DNA of 64,000 nt, taken from contig NZ_CP108644.1 of NCBI RefSeq assembly GCF_041435495.1, positions 620,001-684,000 of the forward strand, read 5' to 3'. How positions within the stretch are numbered: position 1 is the first letter of the stretch; each line of letters starts with the position of its first letter. Below are positions 42,467 to 51,139 of this stretch, one piece after another. The translations under genes and the position numbers were made by a program. Under the pieces are notes generated by a model. It saw nothing but the letters and a program-made list of their open reading frames with translations, ran no database searches and had not been told where the DNA came from. The stretch is from Streptomyces sp. NBC_01116. Lineage in GTDB: Bacteria; Actinomycetota; Actinomycetes; Streptomycetales; Streptomycetaceae.

Positions 42467-43498
42467 CTAGCGGGGCGGTCCGGAAGCCTCGCGGGGAGTG
42501 GTGGATTCGCGGACGACGAGCCGGTAGCCGGGGCGGGGCCGCCGGGGTTCGGCGACGGGGGTGCCCGCGAGGCGTTCGACGAGGCTGTCGACGGCGAGCC
42601 GGGCGATGGCCGCCTTGTCGGGCGCGATGGTGGTGAGGGTGGTGGCCCCGTACCGGCTCTCCTCGATGTCGTCGAAGCCGACGACGGCGATGTCGTCCGG
42701 GATGGTGAGGCCGCGTTCGGTGATGGTGCGCATGGCCCCCGTCGCGATCATGTCGTTGTACGCGAACACGGCGTCGGGCCGCTCGCCCCGGTCGAGCAGC
42801 GAGGCCATCGCCGCCGCGCCGTCCTCTCGTCCGTAACCGTCGGTGACGACGACGAGGGACTCGTCGGGCTGGATGCCGGAGGCGGCCAGCTCCTCGCGCC
42901 AGCCGCGCAGCCGGAGGTGGGCGGGCTGGCGCTCCCGGCCGGTGCGGGAGCCGAGGAAGGCGATCCTGCGGTGGCCGAGGGCGACGAGGTGGGCGACGGC
43001 CTCGCGGGCGGCGGCCACGTTGTCGATGGCGATGTGGTCGTAGGGGGCCTCGTACTCGCGCTCGCCGAGCAGCACCAGCGGCGCGGTCTCGGTGCGGGCC
43101 ATCAGGTCCTCGGTCTCCAGGTGGATGGGGCTGAGGATGAGGCCGTCGATGACGTGGGAGCGGAAGCCCTGGCAGACCAGCAGCTCCTTCTCCCGCAGGC
43201 CCGCCGTGTGGTCGACCAGGACGGTGTAGTCGTGCCGGGCCGCCGCGTCGACGACCTCGCCGGCCAGCTCCGCGAAGTACGGGTTGCCGAATTCGGGGAC
43301 GGCGAGGGCGATGATGCCGGTGCGGCCCTTGCGGAGGTGGCGGGCGGTGAGGTTCGGCCGGTAGCCGAGCTCGTCGATCGCCTGCTGGACCTTGGCCCGC
43401 ATCTTCGGGGTGACGTGCTGGTAGTTGTTGACCACGTTCGACACGGTCTTGATGGACACGCCCGCCCGTTGAGCTACGTCCTTGAGGCTGACGCCCAC
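42467..43498 (-). CDS. LacI-family transcriptional regulator of the sugar locus
   Basis: A 343-residue LacI/GalR repressor. The helix-turn-helix is VSLKDVAQRAGVSIKTVSNVVNNYQHVTPKMRAKVQQAIDELGYRPN; the sensor domain has FGNPYFAELAGEVVDAAARHDYTVLV and VVGFDDIEESRYGATTLTTI. It begins at GTG 43498 (VGVSLKDVAQ). It lies directly downstream of the YtfQRT-type transporter genes and upstream of galM, so it probably represses them; candidate operators lie in front of the binding-protein gene at 48669 and 48848. Confidence 0.93.
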   Translation of the reverse strand: MGVSLKDVAQRAGVSIKTVSNVVNNYQHVTPKMRAKVQQAIDELGYRPNLTARHLRKGRTGIIALAVPEFGNPYFAELAGEVVDAAARHDYTVLVDHTAGLREKELLVCQGFRSHVIDGLILSPIHLETEDLMARTETAPLVLLGEREYEAPYDHIAIDNVAAAREAVAHLVALGHRRIAFLGSRTGRERQPAHLRLRGWREELAASGIQPDESLVVVTDGYGREDGAAAMASLLDRGERPDAVFAYNDMIATGAMRTITERGLTIPDDIAVVGFDDIEESRYGATTLTTIAPDKAAIARLAVDSLVERLAGTPVAEPRRPRPGYRLVVRESTTPREASGPPR

Positions 43499-43536
43499 GG
43501 CACTCCTTGTTGCTTGGTTCGACGCGGCCCGATCCG

Positions 43537-43611
43537 TACGGTTCAGGTGGTCTCCGGATACGTACGGTTCAGGTGGTTCTGCGGATACCTACGGTTCAGG
43601 TGGTTCTCCGG
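43537..43611. repeat. Three tandem copies of a 26-27-bp unit, last copy overlapping a stop codon
   Basis: Each copy contains TACGGTTCAGGTGGTTCT or a one-base-shorter version followed by CCGGATAC or GCGGATACC. The third copy includes the last codons and stop of the permease gene at 43596, so the two extra copies are duplicates of that gene's 3' end placed beyond it in the LacI-permease gap. Confidence 0.8.
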
Positions 43612-44645
43612 CTGCGCGCGAGGTAACGCTGCGCCACCACGACAACGATAAGGAAGCCGCCGCTGACCACTGACTGGTACGAGGAGTTGAGTGAGCCGAT
43701 CTGGTTGATGAGGTTCTGGATCACGGCGAGCAGCAGCACGCCCCAGAGGGTGCCGCTGATGGACCCCGCGCCGCCGATGAGGAGGGCGCCGCCGATGACG
43801 ACGGCGGAGATCGCGTCGAGTTCCATGCCGACGCCGACGATGGTGACCCCGGAGGAGAGGCGGGCGGCGTTGAGCGCTCCGGCGAGGCCGGCGAGCAGTC
43901 CGCTGAGGGTGTAGACGAGGGTCTTCGTCCGGGCGACGGGCAGGCCCATGAGGGTGGCCGCGTCGCTGCTGCCGCCGACGGCGAACAGGGTCTGTCCGAA
44001 CGAGGTGCGCTGGAGCAGGAGTCCGCCCGCCCCGAAGAGGGCCAGGGCGATGAGGATCGGGTATCCGAAGCCCCGGACGCTGCCCTGGCCCAGCTCGGCG
44101 AAGGCGGAGTCCTTGGGCACCAGGTAGGTGGTGGCGCCCTCGTCGGTGAAGGCGAGCAGCATGCCGCGGGCCGCGAGGAGGGTGGCGAGTGTGACGATGA
44201 AGGGCGCCATGTTCGCGCGGGCGATGAGCAGGCCGTTGAGGAGCCCGATCGCGCCGCAGACCACCAGGGGCACGAGGAGGGCGGCGAGGAAGCCCGCTTG
44301 CGAGGCCCAGGCGGCGAGGACGCCGCCGAGGGCGAAGACGGAGCCGACGGAGAGGTCGATGCCGCCGGTGATGATGACCAGGGTCATGCCGAGGGCGACG
44401 ATCGCGAGGAACGAGGCCTGGACGGTGACGCCGCGGGCGTTGTCGAGGCTCGCGAACGTCGGGTAGACGAACGAGGCGATGAGGATCACGGTCAGCAGGA
44501 CCGCGAGGACGCCCTGGCGCTGGACGAGTTCGCCGATCCGGGAGCCGGTGGAGCGTCCGGGGCGGGGTTCGGGACGCGAGGGGGCGTCCTTGAGGGGTGC
44601 CGGGGCCTTCGCCGCGGGCACGGTGGCCGGTGGGGTGTTGTTCAT
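43596..44645 (-). CDS. Sugar ABC transporter permease (YjfF/RbsC type)
   Basis: A 349-residue membrane permease of the ribose/galactofuranose class with about eight to ten helices. The hallmark LVIITGGIDLSVGSVFALGGVLAAWA and the downstream AISAVVIGGALLIGGAGSISGTLWGVLLLAVIQNLINQIG loop (EAA-like cytoplasmic contact) are visible. A proline-rich N-terminus precedes the first helix. Its start overlaps the other permease's stop by 4 bp; the two should pair with the ATPase encoded by 45616-47280. Its 3' end is embedded in the tandem repeat. Confidence 0.92.
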   Translation of the reverse strand: MNNTPPATVPAAKAPAPLKDAPSRPEPRPGRSTGSRIGELVQRQGVLAVLLTVILIASFVYPTFASLDNARGVTVQASFLAIVALGMTLVIITGGIDLSVGSVFALGGVLAAWASQAGFLAALLVPLVVCGAIGLLNGLLIARANMAPFIVTLATLLAARGMLLAFTDEGATTYLVPKDSAFAELGQGSVRGFGYPILIALALFGAGGLLLQRTSFGQTLFAVGGSSDAATLMGLPVARTKTLVYTLSGLLAGLAGALNAARLSSGVTIVGVGMELDAISAVVIGGALLIGGAGSISGTLWGVLLLAVIQNLINQIGSLNSSYQSVVSGGFLIVVVVAQRYLARSRRTT

Positions 44646-45619
44646 CGGGACCTACGCTCCCGGGCGACGTAGACGGCGGCGATGATGATGGCCGCCTGGG
44701 CGATCTGTGCGGTGGAGTCGGGCAGGTCGTGCTTGACGAGGGTGGCGCGGAGCAGCTGCATCAGCAGCGCGCCCGCGACGGTGCCGAGGACCCGGATGGA
44801 GCCACCGTTCAGCGGGGTGCCGCCGACGACGACCGCCGTGATGGCGGAGAGCTCCATGAGGGTCCCGAGCGAGGACGGGTCGCTGGCGGTGAGCCGTGCG
44901 GTGGCGAGGATGCCGGCGAGGGCGGCCATCACCCCGCACAGGATGTAGACGCCGACCAGGACGCGCTTGACCGGCAGTCCGGACAGCGCCGAGGCCGGGC
45001 GGTTGCCGCCGATGGCGACGATCTGGCGGCCGAAGGTGGTGCGCTGCACCAGGAACGCGACGGCGAGCGCGAGGACGCCCGCGATGAGGACGACCGTCGG
45101 GATGCCGAGGAAGGAGCCGGTGCCCAGCGCGAGGATGTCGGGGTTGACGATCTGCTTGAGCCGGCCGTCGGCCATGACGAGGGCGAGGCCCCGTCCGCCG
45201 ACGAACAGGGCGAGGGTCGCCACGATGGGTTGCAGCCCGACGAGCGAGACCAGCGTCCCGTTGATCGCGCCGACGACCGCTCCGGCGAGCAGCGCGATCA
45301 GCAGGGCGGGGACCAGCCCGTAGCCGAGGTAGAGCGGCAGCAGGGCGGCGGCGAGCGCCATGGTGGAGCCGACGGAGAGGTCGATGCCCTCGGTGCCGAT
45401 GACCAGGGCCATGCCGAGCGCGACGATCACGATGGGCGCGACCTGGACGAGCTGGGTGCGCAGGTTGTCGGCCGTCATGAAGTGCTCGGTGAACAGCGCG
45501 TTGAACAGCAGCACGACGGCGACGGCCGCGTACACCCCGTACTCCTGGTACCAGGCGGGGTCGCGCAGCCGGGCCAGTGGCTTCGCGGCGGGGCGTGGCA
45601 GGGTGGCCTGGGTGGTCAT
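44642..45619 (-). CDS. Sugar ABC transporter permease (YtfT/RbsC type)
   Basis: A 325-residue RbsC-type permease. The signature LVIGTEGIDLSVGSTMALAAALLPLYLGYG corresponds to the RbsC core, and LMELSAITAVVVGGTPLNGGSIRVLGTVAGALLMQLLRATL is the C-terminal cytoplasmic coupling region. Its ATG overlaps the ATPase stop by 4 bp and its own stop overlaps the next permease. Two dissimilar permeases in one operon match the YtfT/YjfF arrangement. Confidence 0.92.
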   Translation of the reverse strand: MTTQATLPRPAAKPLARLRDPAWYQEYGVYAAVAVVLLFNALFTEHFMTADNLRTQLVQVAPIVIVALGMALVIGTEGIDLSVGSTMALAAALLPLYLGYGLVPALLIALLAGAVVGAINGTLVSLVGLQPIVATLALFVGGRGLALVMADGRLKQIVNPDILALGTGSFLGIPTVVLIAGVLALAVAFLVQRTTFGRQIVAIGGNRPASALSGLPVKRVLVGVYILCGVMAALAGILATARLTASDPSSLGTLMELSAITAVVVGGTPLNGGSIRVLGTVAGALLMQLLRATLVKHDLPDSTAQIAQAAIIIAAVYVARERRSR

Positions 45620-47280
45620 CGGGGGTCCTCCTGGGCGGCCGGGGCCGCCCCGCCGGAATCGGGCGTGTGGTCGGCGAGCACGGCGTCCGGCGCGTGGTCG
45701 GCGTCCGGCGTGTGGTCGGCGAGCACTTCGAGCAGGCGGCTCTCGTCCACCTCGTCACCGGCGAGTTCACCGGCGACCGCGCCGCCGCGCAGGACGACGA
45801 TGCGGTCGGCGCCCTCGATCAGCTCCTCGATGTCGGAGGAGATCAGCAGCACGGCGAGCCCCTCGCGGGCGAGTTCGTCGATGAGGGACTGCACCTCGGC
45901 CTTGGCGCCGACGTCGATGCCCCGGGTGGGCTCGTCGAGCAGCAGCACCTTGGGTTCCAGGCAGAGCCAGCGGGCGAGCAGCACCTTCTGCTGGTTGCCC
46001 CCGGAGAGTTCGCCGACCTTCTGCTCGGGGCTGGACGCCTTGATCCGCAGCCGTTTCATGAAGAGGTCGACGACCCGGTCCTGCTTGGCGCGGGAGACGA
46101 TGCCGCCCCTGGAGAGCCGGGGCATGGCGGCGAGCACGATGTTCTCGCGGACGGAGAGGCCGGGGACGATGCCCTCGGCCTTGCGGTCCTCCGGGAGCAT
46201 GCTGATGCCCGCGCGGATGGCCGCGGCCGGGGTGGGGCGGCCGAGGCGCTTGCCGTCGACGGTGATCTCCCCGCCGTCCAGGGGCAGCGCGCCGGTGAGC
46301 GCCTTCGCGGTCTCGCTGCGCCCGGAGCCCAGCAGACCGCCGAGTCCCAGCACCTCGCCTGCGTACAACTCCACTGATATGTCATGCAGTTGGTGGCGGC
46401 GGTTGAGGCCCTTGGCGGTGAGGACGGGGGTGCGGGCGGCGTCGTGCCCTTCGGCGGCGAAGCCGGTGAGGCCGTCGCGGCGGACCTCGGCCATGTCGCG
46501 GCCGAGCATCATCGACACCAGCTGCATGCGCTGCAGCGGGGCGAGTTCGCCGGTGTGGATGTGGCGGCCGTCGCGCAGGACGGTGACCCGGTCGCAGATG
46601 CGGTAGAGCTCGTCCATGCGGTGGCTGACGTAGAGGACGGCGATGCCCTGGCCGCGCAGGTTCTCGATGACCCGGAAGAGGGTCTCGACCTCGCGGGGCT
46701 CCAGCGACGAGGTGGGTTCGTCCATGATGACGACCTGGGCCCGTACGGAGACGGCGCGGGCGAGCGCGACCATCTGCTGGGTGCCGATGCCGAGCGTGTG
46801 CAGGGGCCGCTTGGGGTCGACGCGGACGCCGAAGCCGTCGAGGAGTTCGGTGGTCTCGCGGTTCATCCGGGCGAAGTCGATGAGCCCGAGGCGGTTCTTC
46901 GGCTCCCGGCCCAGGAAGATGTTGCGCGCCACGCTCATCAGCGGGACGAGGTTCACCTCCTGGTAGATGGTGGAGATCCCGGCCTGCTGCGCCTCGAACG
47001 GGCGGGCGAAGCGGACGGGTTCGCCGCTCACGCGCACCTCGCCCTCGTCGCTCCGGTAGACGCCGGTGAGCACCTTGATGAGGGTGGACTTGCCGGCTCC
47101 GTTCTCGCCGACGAGTGCGTGGACCTCGCCCGCGCGCAGGGCGAAGGAGACGTCGTCCAGGGCGACGACGCCCGGGAACCGCTTGCTCACCGAGCGGGCT
47201 TCGAGGACGGGGTCCGCCACGGCGGCGGCACCGGCCCCGGAGGTCTCCGGGCGCTGGGGTGTCGCTGGGGTTGGTGCCAT
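45616..47280 (-). CDS. Sugar ABC transporter ATPase, double-domain (YtfR type)
   Basis: A 554-residue protein with two tandem nucleotide-binding domains, as in RbsA/YtfR. The first has Walker A ALVGENGAGKSTLIK, signature-equivalent LGIGTQQMVALARA and Walker B VVIMDEPTSSL; the second has the degenerate Walker A LLGSGRSETAKALTG, signature LSGGNQQKVLLARWL and Walker B VLLLDEPTRGID. The C-terminus carries an acidic repeat with ADHTPDAD, ADHAPDAV, ADHTPDSG (DNA 45660-45728), absent from the family consensus. ATG 47280. It energises the adjacent permease pair. Confidence 0.93.
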   Translation of the reverse strand: MAPTPATPQRPETSGAGAAAVADPVLEARSVSKRFPGVVALDDVSFALRAGEVHALVGENGAGKSTLIKVLTGVYRSDEGEVRVSGEPVRFARPFEAQQAGISTIYQEVNLVPLMSVARNIFLGREPKNRLGLIDFARMNRETTELLDGFGVRVDPKRPLHTLGIGTQQMVALARAVSVRAQVVIMDEPTSSLEPREVETLFRVIENLRGQGIAVLYVSHRMDELYRICDRVTVLRDGRHIHTGELAPLQRMQLVSMMLGRDMAEVRRDGLTGFAAEGHDAARTPVLTAKGLNRRHQLHDISVELYAGEVLGLGGLLGSGRSETAKALTGALPLDGGEITVDGKRLGRPTPAAAIRAGISMLPEDRKAEGIVPGLSVRENIVLAAMPRLSRGGIVSRAKQDRVVDLFMKRLRIKASSPEQKVGELSGGNQQKVLLARWLCLEPKVLLLDEPTRGIDVGAKAEVQSLIDELAREGLAVLLISSDIEELIEGADRIVVLRGGAVAGELAGDEVDESRLLEVLADHTPDADHAPDAVLADHTPDSGGAAPAAQEDPR

Positions 47281-47416
47281 GAAACCTGGCCTTCCGGTGT
47301 TACGGGAATGGGACCGGGCCGTCGGGCGCCCCGGGACAGCCCCGGGCAGTGCGGGCCCTGGGGCTCGCGATGCCCGGGGTGCCCCGGGCGTCGCGGCGGC
47401 CGGACGTCCGACGAGG

Positions 47417-48499
47417 TCAGTAGGCTCCGCCGAGCGATTCCTTGGCGTTGGCCCCGTCGTACTCGCGGTCGGTGATGATCACGTTCTCGGGGATCTCCTC
47501 ACCGGCGTAGAACTTCTGCGCGGTGGCGAAGGCGAGCGGACCGAAGCGCGGGTTGGACTCGATGACGGCGTTGTACTCGCCGTTGACGAGGGCCTGGACG
47601 GCGTTGCGGGTGCCGTCGACGGAGACGATCTTGACGTCCTTGCCGGGCTTCTTGCCGGCGGCCTTCAGCGCGGTGACCGCGCCGAGGCCCATCTCGTCGT
47701 TCTCGGCGTAGACGGCGGTGATGTCGGGCTTGGACTGGATGAGCTGCTCCATGACCTGCTGGCCCTTGTCGCGGGCGAACTCGCCGGTCTGCTGGGCGAC
47801 GATCTCCAGACCCGGGGCCTCGGCCTTCACCTGGTCGACGAAGCCCTTGGTGCGGTCGGTGGTGACGTTGTTGCCGGACGCGCCGAGCAGGATGGCGACC
47901 TTGCCCTTGCCACCGGTGACCTTGATCATCGCGTCGGCGGCGCGCTTGCCCTGCTCGACGAAGTCGGAGCCGAGGAAGGCCACGTAGTCCTTGCAGGCGG
48001 TGGAGTTGACCTTGCGGTCGATGGTGAGGACGGGGACCTTCTTGGCGGCCGCCGCCTTCAACGCGGGTTCCAGACCGTCGGAGTTGAGCGGGGCGACGAT
48101 GAGGAACTGGGCGCCCTGCGACAGCATGTCCTGGATGTCGCTGATCTGCTTGGACAGCTGGGACTGCGCGTTGGTGGTCAGGAGCTTCTTGACGCCGACC
48201 TTCTCCGCCTCGTCCTTGATGGACTGGGTCTCGGCGATCCGGAAGGGGTTGGCCTCCTTCTCCGACTGGGAGAAGCCGACCACGGCGTCCTTCAGGTCCA
48301 GCTTCGGCGCGCCGTAGGTCTCCAGCTTGCAGCCCGAACCGGACGAGGAATCAGGGGTCTTGGCCTCCTGCGCCGCCTGACTGCTGTCGCCGCCCGCGTT
48401 GTTGGAGGTCTCCGACTTGGCGCAGCCGGCGGCGGCCAGCGTGGTGGCGGCGAGGACGCAGGCCACGGCGAGGGTACGGGATCGACGCTGGATCATCAT
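47417..48499 (-). CDS. Sugar-binding lipoprotein (YtfQ-like, galactofuranose/galactose type)
   Basis: A 360-residue periplasmic-binding-protein-I lipoprotein. The signal MMIQRRSRTLAVACVLAATTLAAAGC ends at the lipobox A-A-G-C. The core resembles YtfQ, with DAVVGFSQSEKEANPFRIAETQSIKDEAEK, QISDIQDMLSQGAQFLIVAPLNSDGLEPALKAAAAKKVPVLTIDRKV, DRTKGFVDQVK, and TAVYAENDEMGLGAVTALKAAGKKPGKDVKIVSVDG. It binds an aldose (galactofuranose or galactose is the best guess given galM and the YtfQRT-YjfF arrangement). Start M at 48499, after AAGGAG. It heads the operon. Confidence 0.92.
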   Translation of the reverse strand: MMIQRRSRTLAVACVLAATTLAAAGCAKSETSNNAGGDSSQAAQEAKTPDSSSGSGCKLETYGAPKLDLKDAVVGFSQSEKEANPFRIAETQSIKDEAEKVGVKKLLTTNAQSQLSKQISDIQDMLSQGAQFLIVAPLNSDGLEPALKAAAAKKVPVLTIDRKVNSTACKDYVAFLGSDFVEQGKRAADAMIKVTGGKGKVAILLGASGNNVTTDRTKGFVDQVKAEAPGLEIVAQQTGEFARDKGQQVMEQLIQSKPDITAVYAENDEMGLGAVTALKAAGKKPGKDVKIVSVDGTRNAVQALVNGEYNAVIESNPRFGPLAFATAQKFYAGEEIPENVIITDREYDGANAKESLGGAY

Positions 48500-48668
48500 G
48501 CGCGGAACGCTCCTTGGCGGGTTGACGGCACGCCGATCGGCGTGCGGTCGGGCATGCGGGACGAGGCATCGGTTGCTCTGCGGCTGATGCCGCCGCATTC
48601 CTCACACCCCTGCTCCGTACTGCGGGAACAGTGGCCGTGAGAGCCTGCGCGGCCTGTCGGCGGCTCGG

Positions 48669-48684
48669 TTTACAACGTTATATA
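48669..48684. promoter_or_regulatory. AACGTT-centred site, candidate LacI operator
   Basis: TTTACAACGTTATATA has AACGTT at the centre with partial symmetry. It lies 170 bp upstream of the binding-protein gene. Confidence 0.35.
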
Positions 48685-48847
48685 TGCGGTGCGGCACGAG
48701 CGGCAAGAGCGATGCCGATGCGTTTCCAAAATGTGCCGGCAGACCGCCGGGACGCATCCGCGGCCGGCAACTCGCGCTTCGGCAAAGGCTTTGCGCGAGG
48801 TCTGGACACCCACCCGCCGCCGTGCTGTCATATCGCCGGGCGCCAGA

Positions 48848-48863
48848 CTTTCAACGTTGGAAG
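48848..48863. promoter_or_regulatory. Palindrome upstream of the sugar transporter operon
   Basis: CTTTCAACGTTGGAAG is symmetric except for one T/G pair, with the C-G centre typical of LacI operators. It lies about 350 bp upstream of the binding-protein gene and 120 bp before the acetyltransferase remnant. Confidence 0.5.
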
Positions 48864-48981
48864 AACGGTTGCCGCCCGAACCGGTCCTGGTTCCTCGCCC
48901 GGGGAGCTACGCGAGGAGACCGCTGTGTCTCCGGCCGCTCCCCCGCCCGCCGCCCCGGCGGGCCGACCGTAGAGTCCTGCC

Positions 48982-49538
48982 ATGTATCCGATCAGCCGCC
49001 GCAGTCGGCGTCCTCACCTGCGCGAGCTTCGCCCCGATGCCGCGGAGGGCGTGTTCGCGGTCCAGGGCGACGCCCGCGCCACACCGAGCACATGAGCTTC
49101 GATCCGCGGACCCGCGAGGACGTCGAGGCGATCGGCGCCCGGTCGATCGCCTCGGCGACCGCGGACCCGCGCCAGGAGTACGCCCTGGCCGTCGTCGGCA
49201 CCGATGACGGACGGCTGATCGGCTTCGGCCGTCTCGCTCTGGATCCCCACCAGCCCCGGGCCGCGACCTTAGGCTTCGCTCTCGACCCCGACACCTGGGG
49301 CAACGGCTTCGGCACCGAGACCGTACGGCTGCTGCCGGCCCGTGCCTTCGAGGACCTCGGACTTCACCGGGTCCGGGGAGCCCGCTCCGCGCTCAGCACC
49401 GCCTCCGCCCGCACCATGGAACGCGCCGGGCTCTCGGAGGAGGGCTGCATCCGCGAGCACGTCCAACGCGGCGGCCGGTGGAGCGACTCGGTCACCCACT
49501 CCATCCTCGACCACGAATACGCCGCCGTCGAACGGTGA
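48982..49538 (+). pseudogene. GNAT acetyltransferase, frameshifted
   Basis: RimJ/RimL-type N-acetyltransferase remnant. From ATG 48982 the frame reads MYPISRRSRRPHLRELRPDA then AEGVFAVQGDARATP and stops; the next frame gives TEHMSFDPRTREDVEAIGARSIASA ... GNGFGTETVRLLPARAFEDLGLHRVRGARSALSTASARTMERAGLSEEGCIREH, the acetyl-CoA-binding part. A 2-bp AC duplication near 49075-49085 would explain the switch. Intact size would be about 185 residues. A sequencing error is possible. Confidence 0.7.
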
Positions 49539-49642
49539 TCACGGTTCGCGGGTCCTGCGGATCGCCGGTCAGCTGCGCCGGTTCCGCCGCCCGCGGGTCC
49601 GCCGGGCAGCAGGTGACGACAGCCACGGCCCTCGCGCGGCCG

Positions 49643-49678
49643 GGCGGAGACCGGACTCGGGGCGGAGACCGGGCTCGG
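49643..49678. repeat. Two tandem 18-bp units
   Basis: GGCGGAGACCGGACTCGG is followed directly by a copy with one change (GGGCTCGG). A third partial unit follows. Located in the gap between the acetyltransferase remnant and the Mrr-like gene. Confidence 0.7.
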
Positions 49679-49705
49679 GGCGGATCCGGGTACGCCCCCG
49701 CCGGA

Positions 49706-50449
49706 TCACCGGCCGCTCCGCGGTGCGGGGATCCTCGGCAGGAGCTCCCACAGCGGGCGCCCGCCGCTCGCCCACGCGGCGAGGACCCGGCGGTCGGCGA
49801 GGTGCATGTGCAGCTGCGCCGCGAGGGGCGCGCAGCGGGTGGAGAAGCGGCCGTTGGTGACGACCAGGACGACGTCCGCGCCGTACAGCTGCCGGGCGGT
49901 GCCGTTGACGCGCTGGAGGTCGGGGGTGCCGACGGCCGAGCCGCGGTCGCCGTCCTTGCGGTGCTTGGCCTGGATGACCCAGGTGCGGCCCAACGGGTCG
50001 GTGGCCAGGACGTCGGCACCGTTGTCTCCGGCCCCGCCGATCTGGCGGGCGTCGGTGCACCCGTCGCGGAGCATCAGATCGCGGATCGCGTACTCGAAGT
50101 CCCGGTGGTGCAGGGCGTCCAACTCGGGCAGCCCGTAGCGCAGCGCTTGCCGCCGTACCCGGTCCCCTTCCTGCCGCCGGCGATACCGGTGGCCCCACAC
50201 CGTCCCGCCGATGGCGGCGAGTGCGCCGAGCACGATGAGCGCCCACCAGTTCACCAGCAGCCAGGAGATCACCGCCCAGACCAGCGTGATGCCTGCGAGG
50301 GCAACGAAACCGAGCAGGAGCAGCTGGGTGTCGCCGCGCTGTCGCCGACGCGAGCGGCGGCGGCGCAGCAGGGCGCTGCGGCGGATGGGACGACGTGCCG
50401 CGGTGCGGCGGGGCGGTGGGCGGCGGGGCGGTGGGCGGCGGTTGGCCAT
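49706..50449 (-). CDS. Membrane-anchored Mrr-like restriction endonuclease
   Basis: A 247-residue protein with an Arg/Pro-rich N-terminal tail (PPPRRPPPRRTAARRPIRRS...RRRRSRRRQ), two transmembrane helices (LLLLGFVALAGITLVWAVISWLL and WWALIVLGALAAIGGTVWGH) and a C-terminal Mrr_cat domain. The PD-(D/E)xK-type signature is LGRTWVIQAKHRKDG with the Asp in GADVLAT, and the helix FEYAIRDLMLRDG before it. Related actinobacterial proteins are annotated as restriction endonucleases but their targets are unknown; tethering to the membrane argues against ordinary restriction of phage DNA inside the nucleoid. The ATG at 50449 has no obvious strong ribosome-binding site. Confidence 0.85.
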   Translation of the reverse strand: MANRRPPPRRPPPRRTAARRPIRRSALLRRRRSRRRQRGDTQLLLLGFVALAGITLVWAVISWLLVNWWALIVLGALAAIGGTVWGHRYRRRQEGDRVRRQALRYGLPELDALHHRDFEYAIRDLMLRDGCTDARQIGGAGDNGADVLATDPLGRTWVIQAKHRKDGDRGSAVGTPDLQRVNGTARQLYGADVVLVVTNGRFSTRCAPLAAQLHMHLADRRVLAAWASGGRPLWELLPRIPAPRSGR

Positions 50450-51139
50450 CGGGCGCGCTCCGGTTTCAGCGGGAGGAGTCGGTGACGCCGGAGGTGAGGC
50501 GGTCCGGGAAGTCGCCGATGTCCTCACCCAGCGAGGTCGGGGCGATGACGGCGGACAGCGCTCCCGCGTTGATGGTCAGCATCCCGCCCCGCCCCCGGAT
50601 CACGCTCGATTCCCGCTCCGACCCCCTTGTGTATCCGCAGGCTGCTCCGCCGCGCGTGGCAGTTGCCGGATGATGACGCAAAGCGACCGGTTGGCCTGAT
50701 CCGGCGCGCCCGCGGCTGCGCCGGCCGATACGCCCGGCGGTGCGGGATCGATCGGGGGCTCAAGGTCAGCGCGCGCCACGGTGCGGTGGAGTCGCGCACC
50801 TGGTCGTTGCGACTGTTCGCTGCGAAACGTACAGGTGGCCGCGCGCAGGTGGCCGTCGCGCCAGGCGAGGGCGGGTGTCGCGATCCGGTCCACCAGCTGG
50901 CGCACCCCGGCCCGTGCGGCCTCACCGCCGTTCGACGGGAGCGGGCCTGCGGCCGCGGGGCGTTTCACCTGTCCGCGATCCGCCCGGAGGACGGGGGGAT
51001 AGGGCGGTGCCATCGCGAGTTGGCATCATCCCCAGCCGGTGTTCGCTCCCCCACACTCTCTCCGTACCGTCCCGCGCCCCGTCCGTTCAGCGGACGAACC
51101 CCAGGGTGCGGCCCCATCGGACAGTAGGAGAAATCCCCC
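50450..51139. other. Non-coding stretch between the Mrr-like gene and snapalysin
   Basis: No convincing reading frame: minus-strand frames lack a family or a good start and would be proline/arginine-rich. A 38-codon frame at 50466-50582 (minus) ends near the Mrr-like gene but has no support. The right part must contain the snapalysin promoter. Note that the LysR-type regulator usually divergent from snapalysin is missing here. Confidence 0.6.

Noticed and set aside
50524..50925. Minus-strand frame in the gap upstream of the Mrr-like gene
   Set aside because: Pro/Arg-rich, no family match and no good start; treated as non-coding.
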